64,000 nucleotides of DNA. It comes from Epilithonimonas sp042695135. Lineage in GTDB: Bacteria; Bacteroidota; Bacteroidia; Flavobacteriales; Weeksellaceae. Of this stretch, positions 17,774 to 25,370 are shown one piece after another (the first letter of the stretch is position 1; each line of letters starts with the position of its first letter). Both the position numbers and the translations under genes were made by a program. Under the pieces are notes generated by a model. That model was not told the origin of the DNA, ran no database searches, and worked only from the letters and a program-made list of their open reading frames with translations. The stretch is taken from NCBI RefSeq assembly GCF_042695135.1, contig NZ_CP170547.1, positions 682,001-746,000 of the forward strand, written 5' to 3'.

Positions 17774-18313
17774 TTACGTAGTTAGCAAATATACAAAAGC
17801 TTTATAACTTTCCTGATATAGTTCGACCCAACCACAAAGGACTTTTTCAGCTTTCCCTGATTGCAGAATCTGTGCCGCATACGAGTTTAGGAATTCTTCA
17901 TCCAATTCATTCAAGACGAAAAACGCATTTTCGGTCTGCATTTTATTTTTAATGCTGATTTCTCCAACACAAATGTTGGGTAAAGTGTAAACAAAAACTG
18001 CAGGACTCGGAAAATAATTTCCCTCTGAATTAATGCTTTCCTGATATTTAAAATCGGTGTCGAGGCTTGAGGATTTGTTGGCGAAAACCAGAGCTGTCTT
18101 ACTGTGGTCGTCGTTTTTCAGAATCATTTCGGAAGCGAGAAAAGCCAGTTTGCTCAGGTGATCCATTTTATGAAATTTTGGATAATTCAGTTCCAAACTT
18201 TTGTAAGCTTCTTTTGCGAAATCTGAGAAACTTTCGGTTTCGGATTCAAAAATAATTTGTTTGTTGATAGTTATTTTTGAGTTTTCTATGGTGCAGATGT
18301 CTGTTTTCTTCAT
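17774..18313 (-). CDS. Short ketosynthase-like protein (N-lobe fragment), function unknown
   Basis: A 179-residue protein. YPKFHKMDHLSKLAFLASEMIL and FPSPAVFVYTLPNICVGEISIKNKM resemble the N-terminal half of a ketosynthase up to the strand before the catalytic Cys, but no nucleophile or histidines are present. A KVLCGWVEL strand follows where KS enzymes have their VVCGG strand. It may be a structural or regulatory partner of the KS set, or a shrunken KS. It sits between the ACP and the toxin-antitoxin cassette and has an intact frame, so I regard it as functional rather than decayed. Confidence 0.62.
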   Translation of the reverse strand: MKKTDICTIENSKITINKQIIFESETESFSDFAKEAYKSLELNYPKFHKMDHLSKLAFLASEMILKNDDHSKTALVFANKSSSLDTDFKYQESINSEGNYFPSPAVFVYTLPNICVGEISIKNKMQTENAFFVLNELDEEFLNSYAAQILQSGKAEKVLCGWVELYQESYKAFVYLLTT

Positions 18314-18331
18314 TGAGGATTTTCAAAAAGT

Positions 18332-18618
18332 TTAAGGCTTTTTTGTTGGGTTTTGATGCGTGTTGAAAACAGCAAAGACAAGAATTTCATTTTCCACAAT
18401 TTCATAAATGATAACAAAAGGGAATTTTTGAATGTAAGCTTCACGCAGTTTTCCATTTTTCAAAGGAAAATGCAATGGGTTATTTTGAATTCGGGAGAGA
18501 TAAGTTTCAACTTTTTTTGTAAATTTTCTCCAAGTCCAATTTGTCGGCTTTCGTACCATAATGCTGATTCAAGCAAATCGGCTTCAGCATTTGGAGATAA
18601 TGAAAGATGATATGTCAT
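18332..18618 (-). pseudogene. RelE/ParE-type toxin gene split by a one-base deletion in an A-run
   Basis: From ATG at 18618 the frame reads SPNAEADLLESALWYESRQIG and LGENLQKK, a ParE N-terminus, then drifts out of frame at the A-run complementary to 18512-18518. The other frame gives VETYLSRIQNNPLHFPL and AYIQKFPFVIIYEIVENEIL, the matching ParE C-terminus, ending at 18332. One extra A in the seven-A run joins them into a 95-residue toxin, the usual size. The start overlaps the antitoxin stop (ATGA). Either a real inactivation or a sequencing under-call. Confidence 0.75.
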
Positions 18619-18866
18619 AATTTTTCCATCAATCTTGCTTTCACTTCTTCCCACGAAGAAGTCTTTAGCTCGCCGTTCAAATATTTTTTGCGTTCTTCTT
18701 CGATTCTTTCATAAACATAATCCGGAACTTGAGGATATTCGGACGGTTCCAATTCTGAATCTTCCTCTTCTGCATCAATGATTGCATTGAAAATACGAAG
18801 GATACGCTCATCTGCATCATCTATATAGTCGTGAATTCTTTTTCTTATTTCAACAGTAGATTCCAT
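18615..18866 (-). CDS. Antitoxin-like protein paired with the ParE-like toxin
   Basis: An 83-residue acidic helical protein (IRKRIHDYIDDADERILRIF, then RIEEERKKYLNGE and SWEEVKARL). The C-terminal segment with a Tyr/Lys-rich helix and SSWEEV resembles addiction-module antitoxins that wrap ParE/RelE toxins. The stop overlaps the toxin start by an ATGA, the standard arrangement. Two tandem -7 boxes lie just upstream, so it can be expressed without the surrounding pigment operon. Confidence 0.72.
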   Translation of the reverse strand: MESTVEIRKRIHDYIDDADERILRIFNAIIDAEEEDSELEPSEYPQVPDYVYERIEEERKKYLNGELKTSSWEEVKARLMEKL

Positions 18867-18887
18867 TTCCTAAAACTTTAATTCTAC

Positions 18888-18903
18888 CAAAATTACAAAA
18901 TTA
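18888..18903 (-). promoter_or_regulatory. Tandem -7 boxes for the toxin-antitoxin cassette
   Basis: On the minus strand TAATTTTG occurs twice back to back (18896-18903 and 18888-18895). Both match TAnnTTTG, and they lie 22-37 bases before the antitoxin ATG, in the 39-base gap after the ketosynthase gene. No clear -33 element was picked out. Confidence 0.45.
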
Positions 18904-18905
18904 TT

Positions 18906-20039
18906 TTATGCTTTTTCCAAAACTATCGCTGCATTACAACCACCAAAACCAGAAGCTGTTTTCAGGATATATTTAATTTCTGCCGATTGATTTTCTTTAA
19001 TAATATTTAAATCCTGAGAAATTCCCATTTCTTCAAAGTTTTTGGATGAAAGCAAAGTTTTTTTCAAAGCAGATTCCATAGAAATAATGCTTTCCAATAA
19101 ACCGGATGCTCCCAGACAATGTCCATAATAACCTTTCATACTATTCAGAGGAACATTTTGTAAATTCATTCGGTTGAAAGCGATGGCTTCCATTTCGTCG
19201 TTGTAAAGTGTTGCCGTTCCGTGAGCGGAAATGAAATCGATTTGTTCGGCTGAAACTTTCGCTTCTTTCATTGCATTTTGAACACTCGCAAACAACCCAT
19301 CACCGGTTCTGGAAGGTCCGGAAATATGATTCGCATCGTTAATCGCTGAGTCGCCTAAAACTTTAAACCTAAACTTTTCGTCTTCTGATGGAGTTGAAGT
19401 GATATAAGCTGCTGCCGTCGCTTCGCCTAGATTAATTCCATTTCGGTTTTTATCGTAAGGTTTGCAGGGTTCACCTCCGATTGCCTGAAAAGAATTGAAT
19501 CCTGAAATCACAAATTCAGAAATTTCATCTCCGGCAATGACGAAAGCATCTTTATATTTTCCCGCCTGAATCATATTTTTCGCCACAGAAATTGCCATCA
19601 CGCCAGAAACACAGGCATTGGAAACGACAATCGGTTTGGTTTTAAATCCAAAAAAATCAGCCAGTTTTTGAGCTAATTTTGAAAGGTAAACGCCTTCCGG
19701 TAAAGTGCTTTCGTTTTTTAATAAACTGATATTTCCTTTTGTTGTTGAAAGAATAAAAGCGGTGTCATCTGAAATTGGATTTCTTTCTACCAAAGGCTTT
19801 ACACTTAATAAAAACATTTTTTCAAGTCTTGTGAAATTCTGATTGTCGAAGTGTTTATTAAATTCTTCTTCCAATTTTTTCTCATCGATTTTAGAAACAA
19901 AAAAAGCTTCGCTATTTTCTATGACTTTATGTAAAGCAACACCGGATTTTCCTACCAAAAGTGCATTCCAGTTTGATTCTACGTCAAAACCCAAAGGAGT
20001 GATGCAGTTGTAATCTGTAATGTAAATTTCCTTCGTCAT
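18906..20039 (-). CDS. Beta-ketoacyl-ACP synthase, third full KS
   Basis: A 377-residue KS with Cys143 in SNACVSGVMA, His273 in SAHGTATLYND and His307 in YGHCLGASG. ASGFGGCNAAIV ends the domain. All catalytic residues are present though the chain is shorter than the other KS proteins, and the N-terminus (ITDYNCITPLG) is diverged. In aryl polyene clusters a second KS of this type (ApeR-like) is thought to prime or extend early. Its start overlaps the thioesterase stop by four bases. Confidence 0.84.
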   Translation of the reverse strand: MTKEIYITDYNCITPLGFDVESNWNALLVGKSGVALHKVIENSEAFFVSKIDEKKLEEEFNKHFDNQNFTRLEKMFLLSVKPLVERNPISDDTAFILSTTKGNISLLKNESTLPEGVYLSKLAQKLADFFGFKTKPIVVSNACVSGVMAISVAKNMIQAGKYKDAFVIAGDEISEFVISGFNSFQAIGGEPCKPYDKNRNGINLGEATAAAYITSTPSEDEKFRFKVLGDSAINDANHISGPSRTGDGLFASVQNAMKEAKVSAEQIDFISAHGTATLYNDEMEAIAFNRMNLQNVPLNSMKGYYGHCLGASGLLESIISMESALKKTLLSSKNFEEMGISQDLNIIKENQSAEIKYILKTASGFGGCNAAIVLEKA

Positions 20040-20455
20040 AATCCCATTTTATCTTTCCAGGTCTGAAAAAACTCAGGATTATACAGGCATAAATTATTTT
20101 CAGAATCCAGAAAAACCTGAATGGTTTCGCCACTGCAAACCAATTGATTTTGCTGATTGAAAATCTCGTATTTGTAAATCAGTTTCGCTGAAACAGAATT
20201 CACGAAAGTCGTTACAATATTAAAGGTTTCTCCATATTTCAAAGGGAGAAAATGTTCGCACGTGCTTTTTACAATCGGTGTGGTAAATCCTGCTTTCTGA
20301 ATGTCGAGATAGGTCAAACCGTGCTGTCTTCCGAAAGCCTCTCTTCCGTCTTCAAAATAGACGATGTAATGACCGTGCCAGACAATTCCCAACGGGTCTG
20401 TCTCGTTGAATCGGACGCGTACTTCTTCGGTACAGGTTAAATTTTTAGACTGCAT
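20036..20455 (-). CDS. Hot-dog thioesterase (4-hydroxybenzoyl-CoA thioesterase type)
   Basis: A 139-residue protein with the signature NETDPLGIVWHGHYIVYFEDGREA. Asp20 is the presumed catalytic acid and His27/His29 lie on the adjacent helix. It would release acyl chains or aryl polyenoic acids from ACP or CoA. It is coupled to the KS downstream (overlap 18906-20039) and to the ABC permease upstream (11-base overlap), so release and export are expressed together. Confidence 0.84.
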   Translation of the reverse strand: MQSKNLTCTEEVRVRFNETDPLGIVWHGHYIVYFEDGREAFGRQHGLTYLDIQKAGFTTPIVKSTCEHFLPLKYGETFNIVTTFVNSVSAKLIYKYEIFNQQNQLVCSGETIQVFLDSENNLCLYNPEFFQTWKDKMGL

Positions 20456-21707
20456 TTTGTTTTCTTTCGTATAATAAAGAGATGGTTACCATCGCAATAT
20501 AAAATAAAAATAAGAAAAGCAGTTCTTTGGCAATTTCGCCAATGCCGCTGTTTCTTAAAATAATATCGTAATACGCATTCAGTCCCCAGTTCATCGGGGA
20601 AAACTGTGCGATTTTCTGCATAAATTCGGGCATCAGGAAAACCGGAACCCAGATTCCGCCAACCGCTGCTAATACCACCACCGAAGTCGCTCCAAACGGC
20701 GCAGACTGTTCCTGAGTGTCGGAAACAGTACCGATTAAAATACCAAATCCAATAGCTGCCAATCCTGCAAATAAAGTGACAATGAGAAGATGAAACATTT
20801 TTCCGGTAACATCAAACTGAGGCAAATCCATCATAGGGAAAAGCCAGATTCCCACCGCAACCATCAGCAAAAACTGGATGACGCAAATGATGAGATAAGT
20901 AAATGTTTTTCCTAAAATGTGAATGAAGTACGGCGTCGGACTTATGCGGATTCTGACGCTCGTTCCCTGACTTTTTTCCTTAACTAAATTAATCGATAAT
21001 GGCACTACAATAAAGAAAATAGCAAACAGTGCCCACGCCGGAACGTTGTGCTGAACTGAATTTGGCATCAGTTCTTCCTTGCCTTTGTTTGGTGTGATTT
21101 CTTTGAAGGTAATTAAGCTTTTATTTTCAAGGTCTTCGGTCGTTCCGAGTTGGTCTTGAAAGGCTTTGTAGATTTTTTTATTCTCAATTTCAAAAACCAT
21201 TTTGTTAATGGCATTCATTACAGAATTTTTAAAACCTGCGTTAGTTGCAGGGTCGAAATAGAGATGAATGTCTTTCGCTTTTGAAGCCACAGCTTTTGTT
21301 GCAGCCGAATCTGTTTCCAAACCAAACGAACTTACGACGGTCTGAACTTTAGAATCGATATTTGAATTTAAATCTTTCGTTAAATTTTCCGGAATGACGA
21401 TTGCCATTTGATAATCTCCCGTGAACACAGCTTTTTCGGCTGACTTTTCATTATAATCCGTAACGAGTTCAAATGTTTTGCTCGTTTCAAGTTCTTTTTG
21501 GATGACTTTGGAAACTTCAGATTGATCATTATCAATAAAAATAATCGGGATTTTTGAACCTTCCAGATTTTTGAATGTCGAATCCTGAATTAAAGTAATC
21601 GTAACAATCAGTAGTAACGGCATCAGAAAAATGATGACAATTCCGCCCGAATCTCTCTTCAGCAACTGAATTTCCTTGATAAAACTTCTCCACAATTTAT
21701 ACAACAT
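20445..21707 (-). CDS. ABC-2 type transporter permease
   Basis: A 420-residue membrane protein. One N-terminal helix (GGIVIIFLMPLLLIVTITLI) is followed by a 190-residue extracytoplasmic domain and then five hydrophobic segments from about 225, beginning WALFAIFFIVVPLSINLV. ISPTPYFIHILGKTFTYL and GTVSDTQEQSAPFG are typical of the YhgE/ABC-2 exporter group. It overlaps the ATPase gene by 11 bases. In this setting it would export a pigment precursor or a lipid needed for anchoring; the substrate is not known. Confidence 0.86.
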   Translation of the reverse strand: MLYKLWRSFIKEIQLLKRDSGGIVIIFLMPLLLIVTITLIQDSTFKNLEGSKIPIIFIDNDQSEVSKVIQKELETSKTFELVTDYNEKSAEKAVFTGDYQMAIVIPENLTKDLNSNIDSKVQTVVSSFGLETDSAATKAVASKAKDIHLYFDPATNAGFKNSVMNAINKMVFEIENKKIYKAFQDQLGTTEDLENKSLITFKEITPNKGKEELMPNSVQHNVPAWALFAIFFIVVPLSINLVKEKSQGTSVRIRISPTPYFIHILGKTFTYLIICVIQFLLMVAVGIWLFPMMDLPQFDVTGKMFHLLIVTLFAGLAAIGFGILIGTVSDTQEQSAPFGATSVVVLAAVGGIWVPVFLMPEFMQKIAQFSPMNWGLNAYYDIILRNSGIGEIAKELLFLFLFYIAMVTISLLYERKQNAV

Positions 21708-22452
21708 CTCTCAATTCTTTTCCGGTTAATGAAATGAAAACATCCTCCAAATTTTCAGCATTGGCAACTCTTTCCACTAATTCTTCCGGCGTTCCCGTTG
21801 CGTGAATTTTTCCGTGGTCGATGATGGCAATTTTTGTGCAGAATTCCTCAGCTTCCGATAAGTGATGCGACGTGTAAATAATGCACGTTCCTTTCTTATT
21901 TAAATCTAAAAGATAATCAATAATTGCTTTTTTGGATTGAACGTCAACGCCAACCGTCGGCTCATCCAGAAACAGAACTTTCGGGTTGTGAAGTGTTCCT
22001 GCAATAAGGTTGCAACGGCGTTTCATTCCGCCAGAAAACTGGTCAATTTTTTTATCGGCAAATTTTGTTAAGCCCATCAATTCCAAAGCTTCATCGATAG
22101 TTTTGTGAAGATAGGCTTGTTTTAAACCATACAAGCTTCCGAAAAATAAAAGATTTTCCTTCGCGGTCAAAGTGGGGTAAAGCGCATATTCCTGAGGAAC
22201 AACGCCGATGATTTGTTTGATTTTTGAATTGTCTTTTTTTGGCGACAATCCGTTGATGGTAAAACTTCCTGAGGTCGGTTTAATCAAACCTGAAAGCATA
22301 GAAATCAAGGTTGTTTTTCCCGCTCCGTTGGGACCGAGAATTCCGTAGATTTCGTTTTTATCAATGTTCAAAGAAATATCTTTAACCGAAAAGTCTTCCG
22401 AATTTTTGTATTTCTTGTAGAGGTTTTTTATTTCGATGATGAAATTTGACAT
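21697..22452 (-). CDS. ABC transporter ATP-binding protein
   Basis: A 251-residue nucleotide-binding domain. Walker A GPNGAGKTT is at 40-48, the Q-loop lies in GVVPQEYALYPTLT, the signature is FSGGMKRR, Walker B VLFLDEPTVGVD, and the H-loop in YTSHHLSE. It pairs with the permease immediately downstream. The pair is a CcmA/drug-exporter type. Confidence 0.92.
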   Translation of the reverse strand: MSNFIIEIKNLYKKYKNSEDFSVKDISLNIDKNEIYGILGPNGAGKTTLISMLSGLIKPTSGSFTINGLSPKKDNSKIKQIIGVVPQEYALYPTLTAKENLLFFGSLYGLKQAYLHKTIDEALELMGLTKFADKKIDQFSGGMKRRCNLIAGTLHNPKVLFLDEPTVGVDVQSKKAIIDYLLDLNKKGTCIIYTSHHLSEAEEFCTKIAIIDHGKIHATGTPEELVERVANAENLEDVFISLTGKELRDVV

Positions 22453-22499
22453 TGTTTGTTTTGAAGATTTATTACTGATTATTAGACTTTAGAAAAAGT

Positions 22500-22781
22500 T
22501 TAATTGTCGCTATAATGTCCTAAGGAACTCACTACAATAACATTTTTATCTTCTTCAAAAATTTCATAAACAAATCTGTCTTTTTTATTAATCCGTCTGC
22601 TCCAAACTTCTCCGTCAAAATATTTTAATTGCTCTGGTAAACCTTTACCAGCTCTGGGATGTTCTTCGATTTCGCTAAAGAAAATTTCCACCTTTTTGAT
22701 ATCAGATTTATTACCGGATTTTAAAATTTTAGCAAGGTCTTTTGCCGCTTCTTTGGTGCGGACTATTCGATACCTTCCCAT
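22500..22781 (-). CDS. Txe/YoeB or RelE-like toxin
   Basis: A 93-residue basic protein: YRIVRTKEAAKDLAKILKSGN, VEIFFSEIEEHPRAGKGLP, then WSRRINKKDRFVYEIFEEDKN and VIVVSSLGHYSDN. The RRINKKDRFVYEI strand and terminal LGHY match the YoeB/Txe family of ribosome-dependent mRNA interferases. The start lies inside the antitoxin 3' end (19-base overlap). The frame is intact, unlike the ParE-like toxin 4 kb away. Confidence 0.82.
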   Translation of the reverse strand: MGRYRIVRTKEAAKDLAKILKSGNKSDIKKVEIFFSEIEEHPRAGKGLPEQLKYFDGEVWSRRINKKDRFVYEIFEEDKNVIVVSSLGHYSDN

Positions 22782-22972
22782 ATATTTTTTGTATTTACAG
22801 CAACTGCTTTTCCCTCTGAATATTCCTTTCTGGCTCTTTCTACTTTTTCAGTAAACTTTTTAGAGGGAATTTCTTCTTCTTTGATTTTCAATTCGGTCAC
22901 ACCAAGAGCTTTGAGAATAGCTTTTATTTTTTTACTCTCGCGAGAATCTATTTTGAAACTGAATGTTGTCAT
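22763..22972 (-). CDS. DUF2683-like antitoxin
   Basis: A 69-residue protein with an N-terminal strand FSFKIDSRESKKIKAILKAL, followed by KKFTEKVERARKEYSEGK, an acidic/basic C-terminal tail typical of a small antitoxin that blocks a RelE-fold toxin. It overlaps the toxin gene downstream, and a -7 box lies 19 bases before its ATG. The family name is from memory and should be checked. Confidence 0.7.
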   Translation of the reverse strand: MTTFSFKIDSRESKKIKAILKALGVTELKIKEEEIPSKKFTEKVERARKEYSEGKAVAVNTKNIWEGIE

Positions 22973-22990
22973 AAGTCATTGTATTTGAGT

Positions 22991-22998
22991 ACAAATTT
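22991..22998 (-). promoter_or_regulatory. -7 box for the second toxin-antitoxin cassette
   Basis: The minus strand reads TAAATTTG, matching TAnnTTTG, 19 bases upstream of the antitoxin ATG at 22972 and inside the 48-base gap after the BtrH-domain gene. No clear -33 element. Confidence 0.4.
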
Positions 22999-23020
22999 AG
23001 ATAAATTAAATTACTGACTG

Positions 23021-24016
23021 TTAAATCGCCTTTCTCAATTTTTTATAAAAAGCTTCCTCTAGATCAGCAATATGCAGCATCGATTTTGAAAGCTGATTGT
23101 AAATGTCGCTTTTTGAATTTCTGTTTTTATAAACTCTCGCAATATCCACAGCAAAATCTCTCCAAAGGTCACCGATTGCAGTAATTTCTTTAGATAATTC
23201 CTTAAGTTCGTCATTCTTAAGAATGACAGCCGCTTCCTGTAAAAAGGCACCGTAAATAAACCTGAATCCGCCACCGCCGGTACCGATTTCTTCCTGCATT
23301 CTTATCAATTGCCCCAAGTAATGATTGGTTACTTTTGTCCCTTTTTTGTCTGTCCATTTCGGGATGCTTTTTGCAACCCAACGCATTGCTTTTACTCCGA
23401 TAATCGGAACGGGAGCGAGCATATTTTTACAGGTATCTTTAATTCCTTTTTTAATAGCTTCTTCCAGATTTACATTTTCCGGAATATGTGTCGGGAAATA
23501 CATATGACCTTTCGGAGCGAGTGCGCCTTTTGCGTAACGAACTTTTTCAAGTTCGGCCTCAGTTAAAGTTGTGGCAAAATCCATCACAGGATCGCTGATA
23601 AGGAATTTTCCGTCTTCTTTTCCGTAAACCACCAAATTGTGGGCGTTGAAATGGAATTTATATTCTTCAGGAAAGTAAGTCAGGTTGAAAACGCCTACCT
23701 GAAGTCCTGTCGGGATATTTTGTTCTAAATTTTTCTCCAAAGCAGCCTGAGCTTCCTTAGGATTTGAAAATTTAATTCTTTTGATTTTAATGCCCAGTCT
23801 TTTTGCCGCTTTACTAAAAATAGCTCCCGGCATCGGACGGTAACTGAAACCCGGCGCAAAATTGACTTTTAAGAAAGGCAGATACACGAAAAACAATCCG
23901 GAACCTATTCCGAAAATCATTGGCTCACTGAGTTTTAAACCTCTGTTGATAAGTAGATTGGAGGCAACACCGTTTTCGCAGTGGGCTGTCTGGTGGTGTT
24001 CGAAGTTGATTTTCAT
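23021..24016 (-). CDS. BtrH N-terminal domain protein of the pigment locus
   Basis: A 331-residue protein. The N-terminus FEHHQTAHCENGVASNLL carries the Cys-containing BtrH signature (Cys13), a papain-like fold used for acyl or peptide transfer from ACP in butirosin biosynthesis. FHFNAHNLVVYGKEDGKFLISDPV supplies a His and Asp in the order expected for a Cys-His-Asp triad. It overlaps the upstream 135-residue gene by one base. It may transfer an acyl group from one of the two ACPs; the acceptor is unknown. No signal peptide, so cytoplasmic. Confidence 0.75.
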   Translation of the reverse strand: MKINFEHHQTAHCENGVASNLLINRGLKLSEPMIFGIGSGLFFVYLPFLKVNFAPGFSYRPMPGAIFSKAAKRLGIKIKRIKFSNPKEAQAALEKNLEQNIPTGLQVGVFNLTYFPEEYKFHFNAHNLVVYGKEDGKFLISDPVMDFATTLTEAELEKVRYAKGALAPKGHMYFPTHIPENVNLEEAIKKGIKDTCKNMLAPVPIIGVKAMRWVAKSIPKWTDKKGTKVTNHYLGQLIRMQEEIGTGGGGFRFIYGAFLQEAAVILKNDELKELSKEITAIGDLWRDFAVDIARVYKNRNSKSDIYNQLSKSMLHIADLEEAFYKKLRKAI

Positions 24017-24423
24017 TATGATTTCCCGTCAAAATTTTTTAATTCATCTACCGAAATTCCGAACGTGTCGGCATATTTTTTCAGAGTAGAATCACTTAGT
24101 TTTTTAAATACTTTTGGTTTTGCGTGTCTTTTCACTGTCCATTGCCACTTTCCGACATACGCTGCAAGAACTTGAAAATCCATTTTGTTGAACTCCATAA
24201 AATAGATGATTGGGCTAACGATGTTGTTGGCGACGTTTTGCTTAGCTTCTTCGATTCTTTCATTGATGAGAGCCATCGATTCGTCAAGGGCTGCTTTTTT
24301 TGCTTCCCAGCCAATGCTTTTTGCAGTGCTGTAATTGTGATTTTCATCAGTCACATATAAGACTTCGGTCATATTTGCGGATGTCAGACTACTTTCGTCC
24401 TGTGGAATGTCTTGTTTTTTCAT
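24016..24423 (-). CDS. Small conserved protein coupled to the BtrH-domain gene
   Basis: A 135-residue, probably cytoplasmic helical protein: YSTAKSIGWEAKKAALDESM, FMEFNKMDFQVLAAYVGKWQ and a C-terminal KYADTFGISVDELKNF. No known motif, no signal peptide. It shares one base with the BtrH-domain gene and four with the dehydratase subunit upstream, so it is translated with both. A carrier or adaptor for the BtrH enzyme is possible. Confidence 0.68.
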   Translation of the reverse strand: MKKQDIPQDESSLTSANMTEVLYVTDENHNYSTAKSIGWEAKKAALDESMALINERIEEAKQNVANNIVSPIIYFMEFNKMDFQVLAAYVGKWQWTVKRHAKPKVFKKLSDSTLKKYADTFGISVDELKNFDGKS

Positions 24424-24863
24424 TGCTTTAATTCTTGAATAAACAAATTAATTTCTGCTCTTATCAGTAATTTTTCATTAATGAAAGTCTCACAGAAAAT
24501 ATGGCAAATGTTCTCATATTGAGAGATCAAAGACGCTTTTGAAATGATAGTGTCGCCCACTTTTGGTAAGGCAAAAATTTCTATTTTTTTGATGTTGGTA
24601 ATGAAACCGATAACTTTCGTTTCAACATCAGGATTCTGGAAAAAACTTTGTCCAAGAATTGATGAACAGGTTTGCGCCACATTTTCTATTAATCCAGATT
24701 CAACAAATTCATGATTTAAAACAAAAATATTATCTGGTTTAATTTCGAAAGAAGTGATAACTTTTTCTTCTGTCAATTCCAAAATATAATCTGTCATCAG
24801 CATTGGTTTGCGATGGGGCAGAAAATTGTGGATATTGATTAAGTTTTCGTCCTTCAGTTCCAT
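24420..24863 (-). CDS. ApeP-like dehydratase subunit (keeps Glu, lacks HFPG loop)
   Basis: A 147-residue hot-dog domain. FLPHRKPMLMTDYI (14-27) matches the opening of FabZ/ApeP. Where FabZ has HFPGxPxxPG the chain reads VLNHEFVESG, so the loop is shortened, and the catalytic acid Glu60 follows in LIENVAQT. It is the mirror image of the protein at 12185, which has His but no Glu. A heterodimer between the two would form one complete active site, as proposed for ApeI-ApeP. Confidence 0.75.
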   Translation of the reverse strand: MELKDENLINIHNFLPHRKPMLMTDYILELTEEKVITSFEIKPDNIFVLNHEFVESGLIENVAQTCSSILGQSFFQNPDVETKVIGFITNIKKIEIFALPKVGDTIISKASLISQYENICHIFCETFINEKLLIRAEINLFIQELKQ

Positions 24864-24938
24864 ATTTTATTTAAAAAGCAACCGTAATTTCTGACTTAGA
24901 ATAATTTACTTTTTTTCTTTTGTGATTTAGATTTTTAA

Positions 24939-25370
24939 TTATTTCACTACAGTTTTCATCTGTGATCTTGCAATCTCGATATCATTAACTTTAGTAATAA
25001 TTTCAACCAAAGTTACGCCCATCATTTCATTCAGAATTGTAGCTTCTGTTATCAATTGGTCGCCCACTTTTGGTAAACTTTCCGCTTCGAAAGATTTGAT
25101 GGCACCGATATAACCTGTCGGAGATTCTTTACCTAAGAGAAAATATTTGTATCCCGTATGCAAAGCTACAGTCTGAGCCTGGTGCTCTATCAAACCAGAA
25201 GCCTGAAAAGCTCCTTCACTTACAAAAATATTATCTTCTTTAATAATAAATCCAGAAATCACATGGTTCTCAGAATAGTCAGAAACTTCGCCAACCATTA
25301 CGAATGGAAACCGCTGTGGAATCAGACTTTCTACAAAATTTTTATCAGAGTTCGGTAACGTGTTTTCCAT
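24939..25370 (-). CDS. Second ApeP-like dehydratase subunit
   Basis: The start is ATG 25370, which overlaps the DarB stop (TAATG); a longer upstream reading has no support. The 143-residue protein has LIPQRFPFVMVGEV (17-30) and IFVSEGAFQASG in place of the HFPG loop. Glu62 follows in LIEHQAQT. It resembles the 24420 protein in having the acid but not the histidine, and the two probably arose by duplication. One may serve the polyene and the other the resorcinol branch, or one may be structural. A 75-base AT-rich gap separates them. Confidence 0.74.
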   Translation of the reverse strand: MENTLPNSDKNFVESLIPQRFPFVMVGEVSDYSENHVISGFIIKEDNIFVSEGAFQASGLIEHQAQTVALHTGYKYFLLGKESPTGYIGAIKSFEAESLPKVGDQLITEATILNEMMGVTLVEIITKVNDIEIARSQMKTVVK

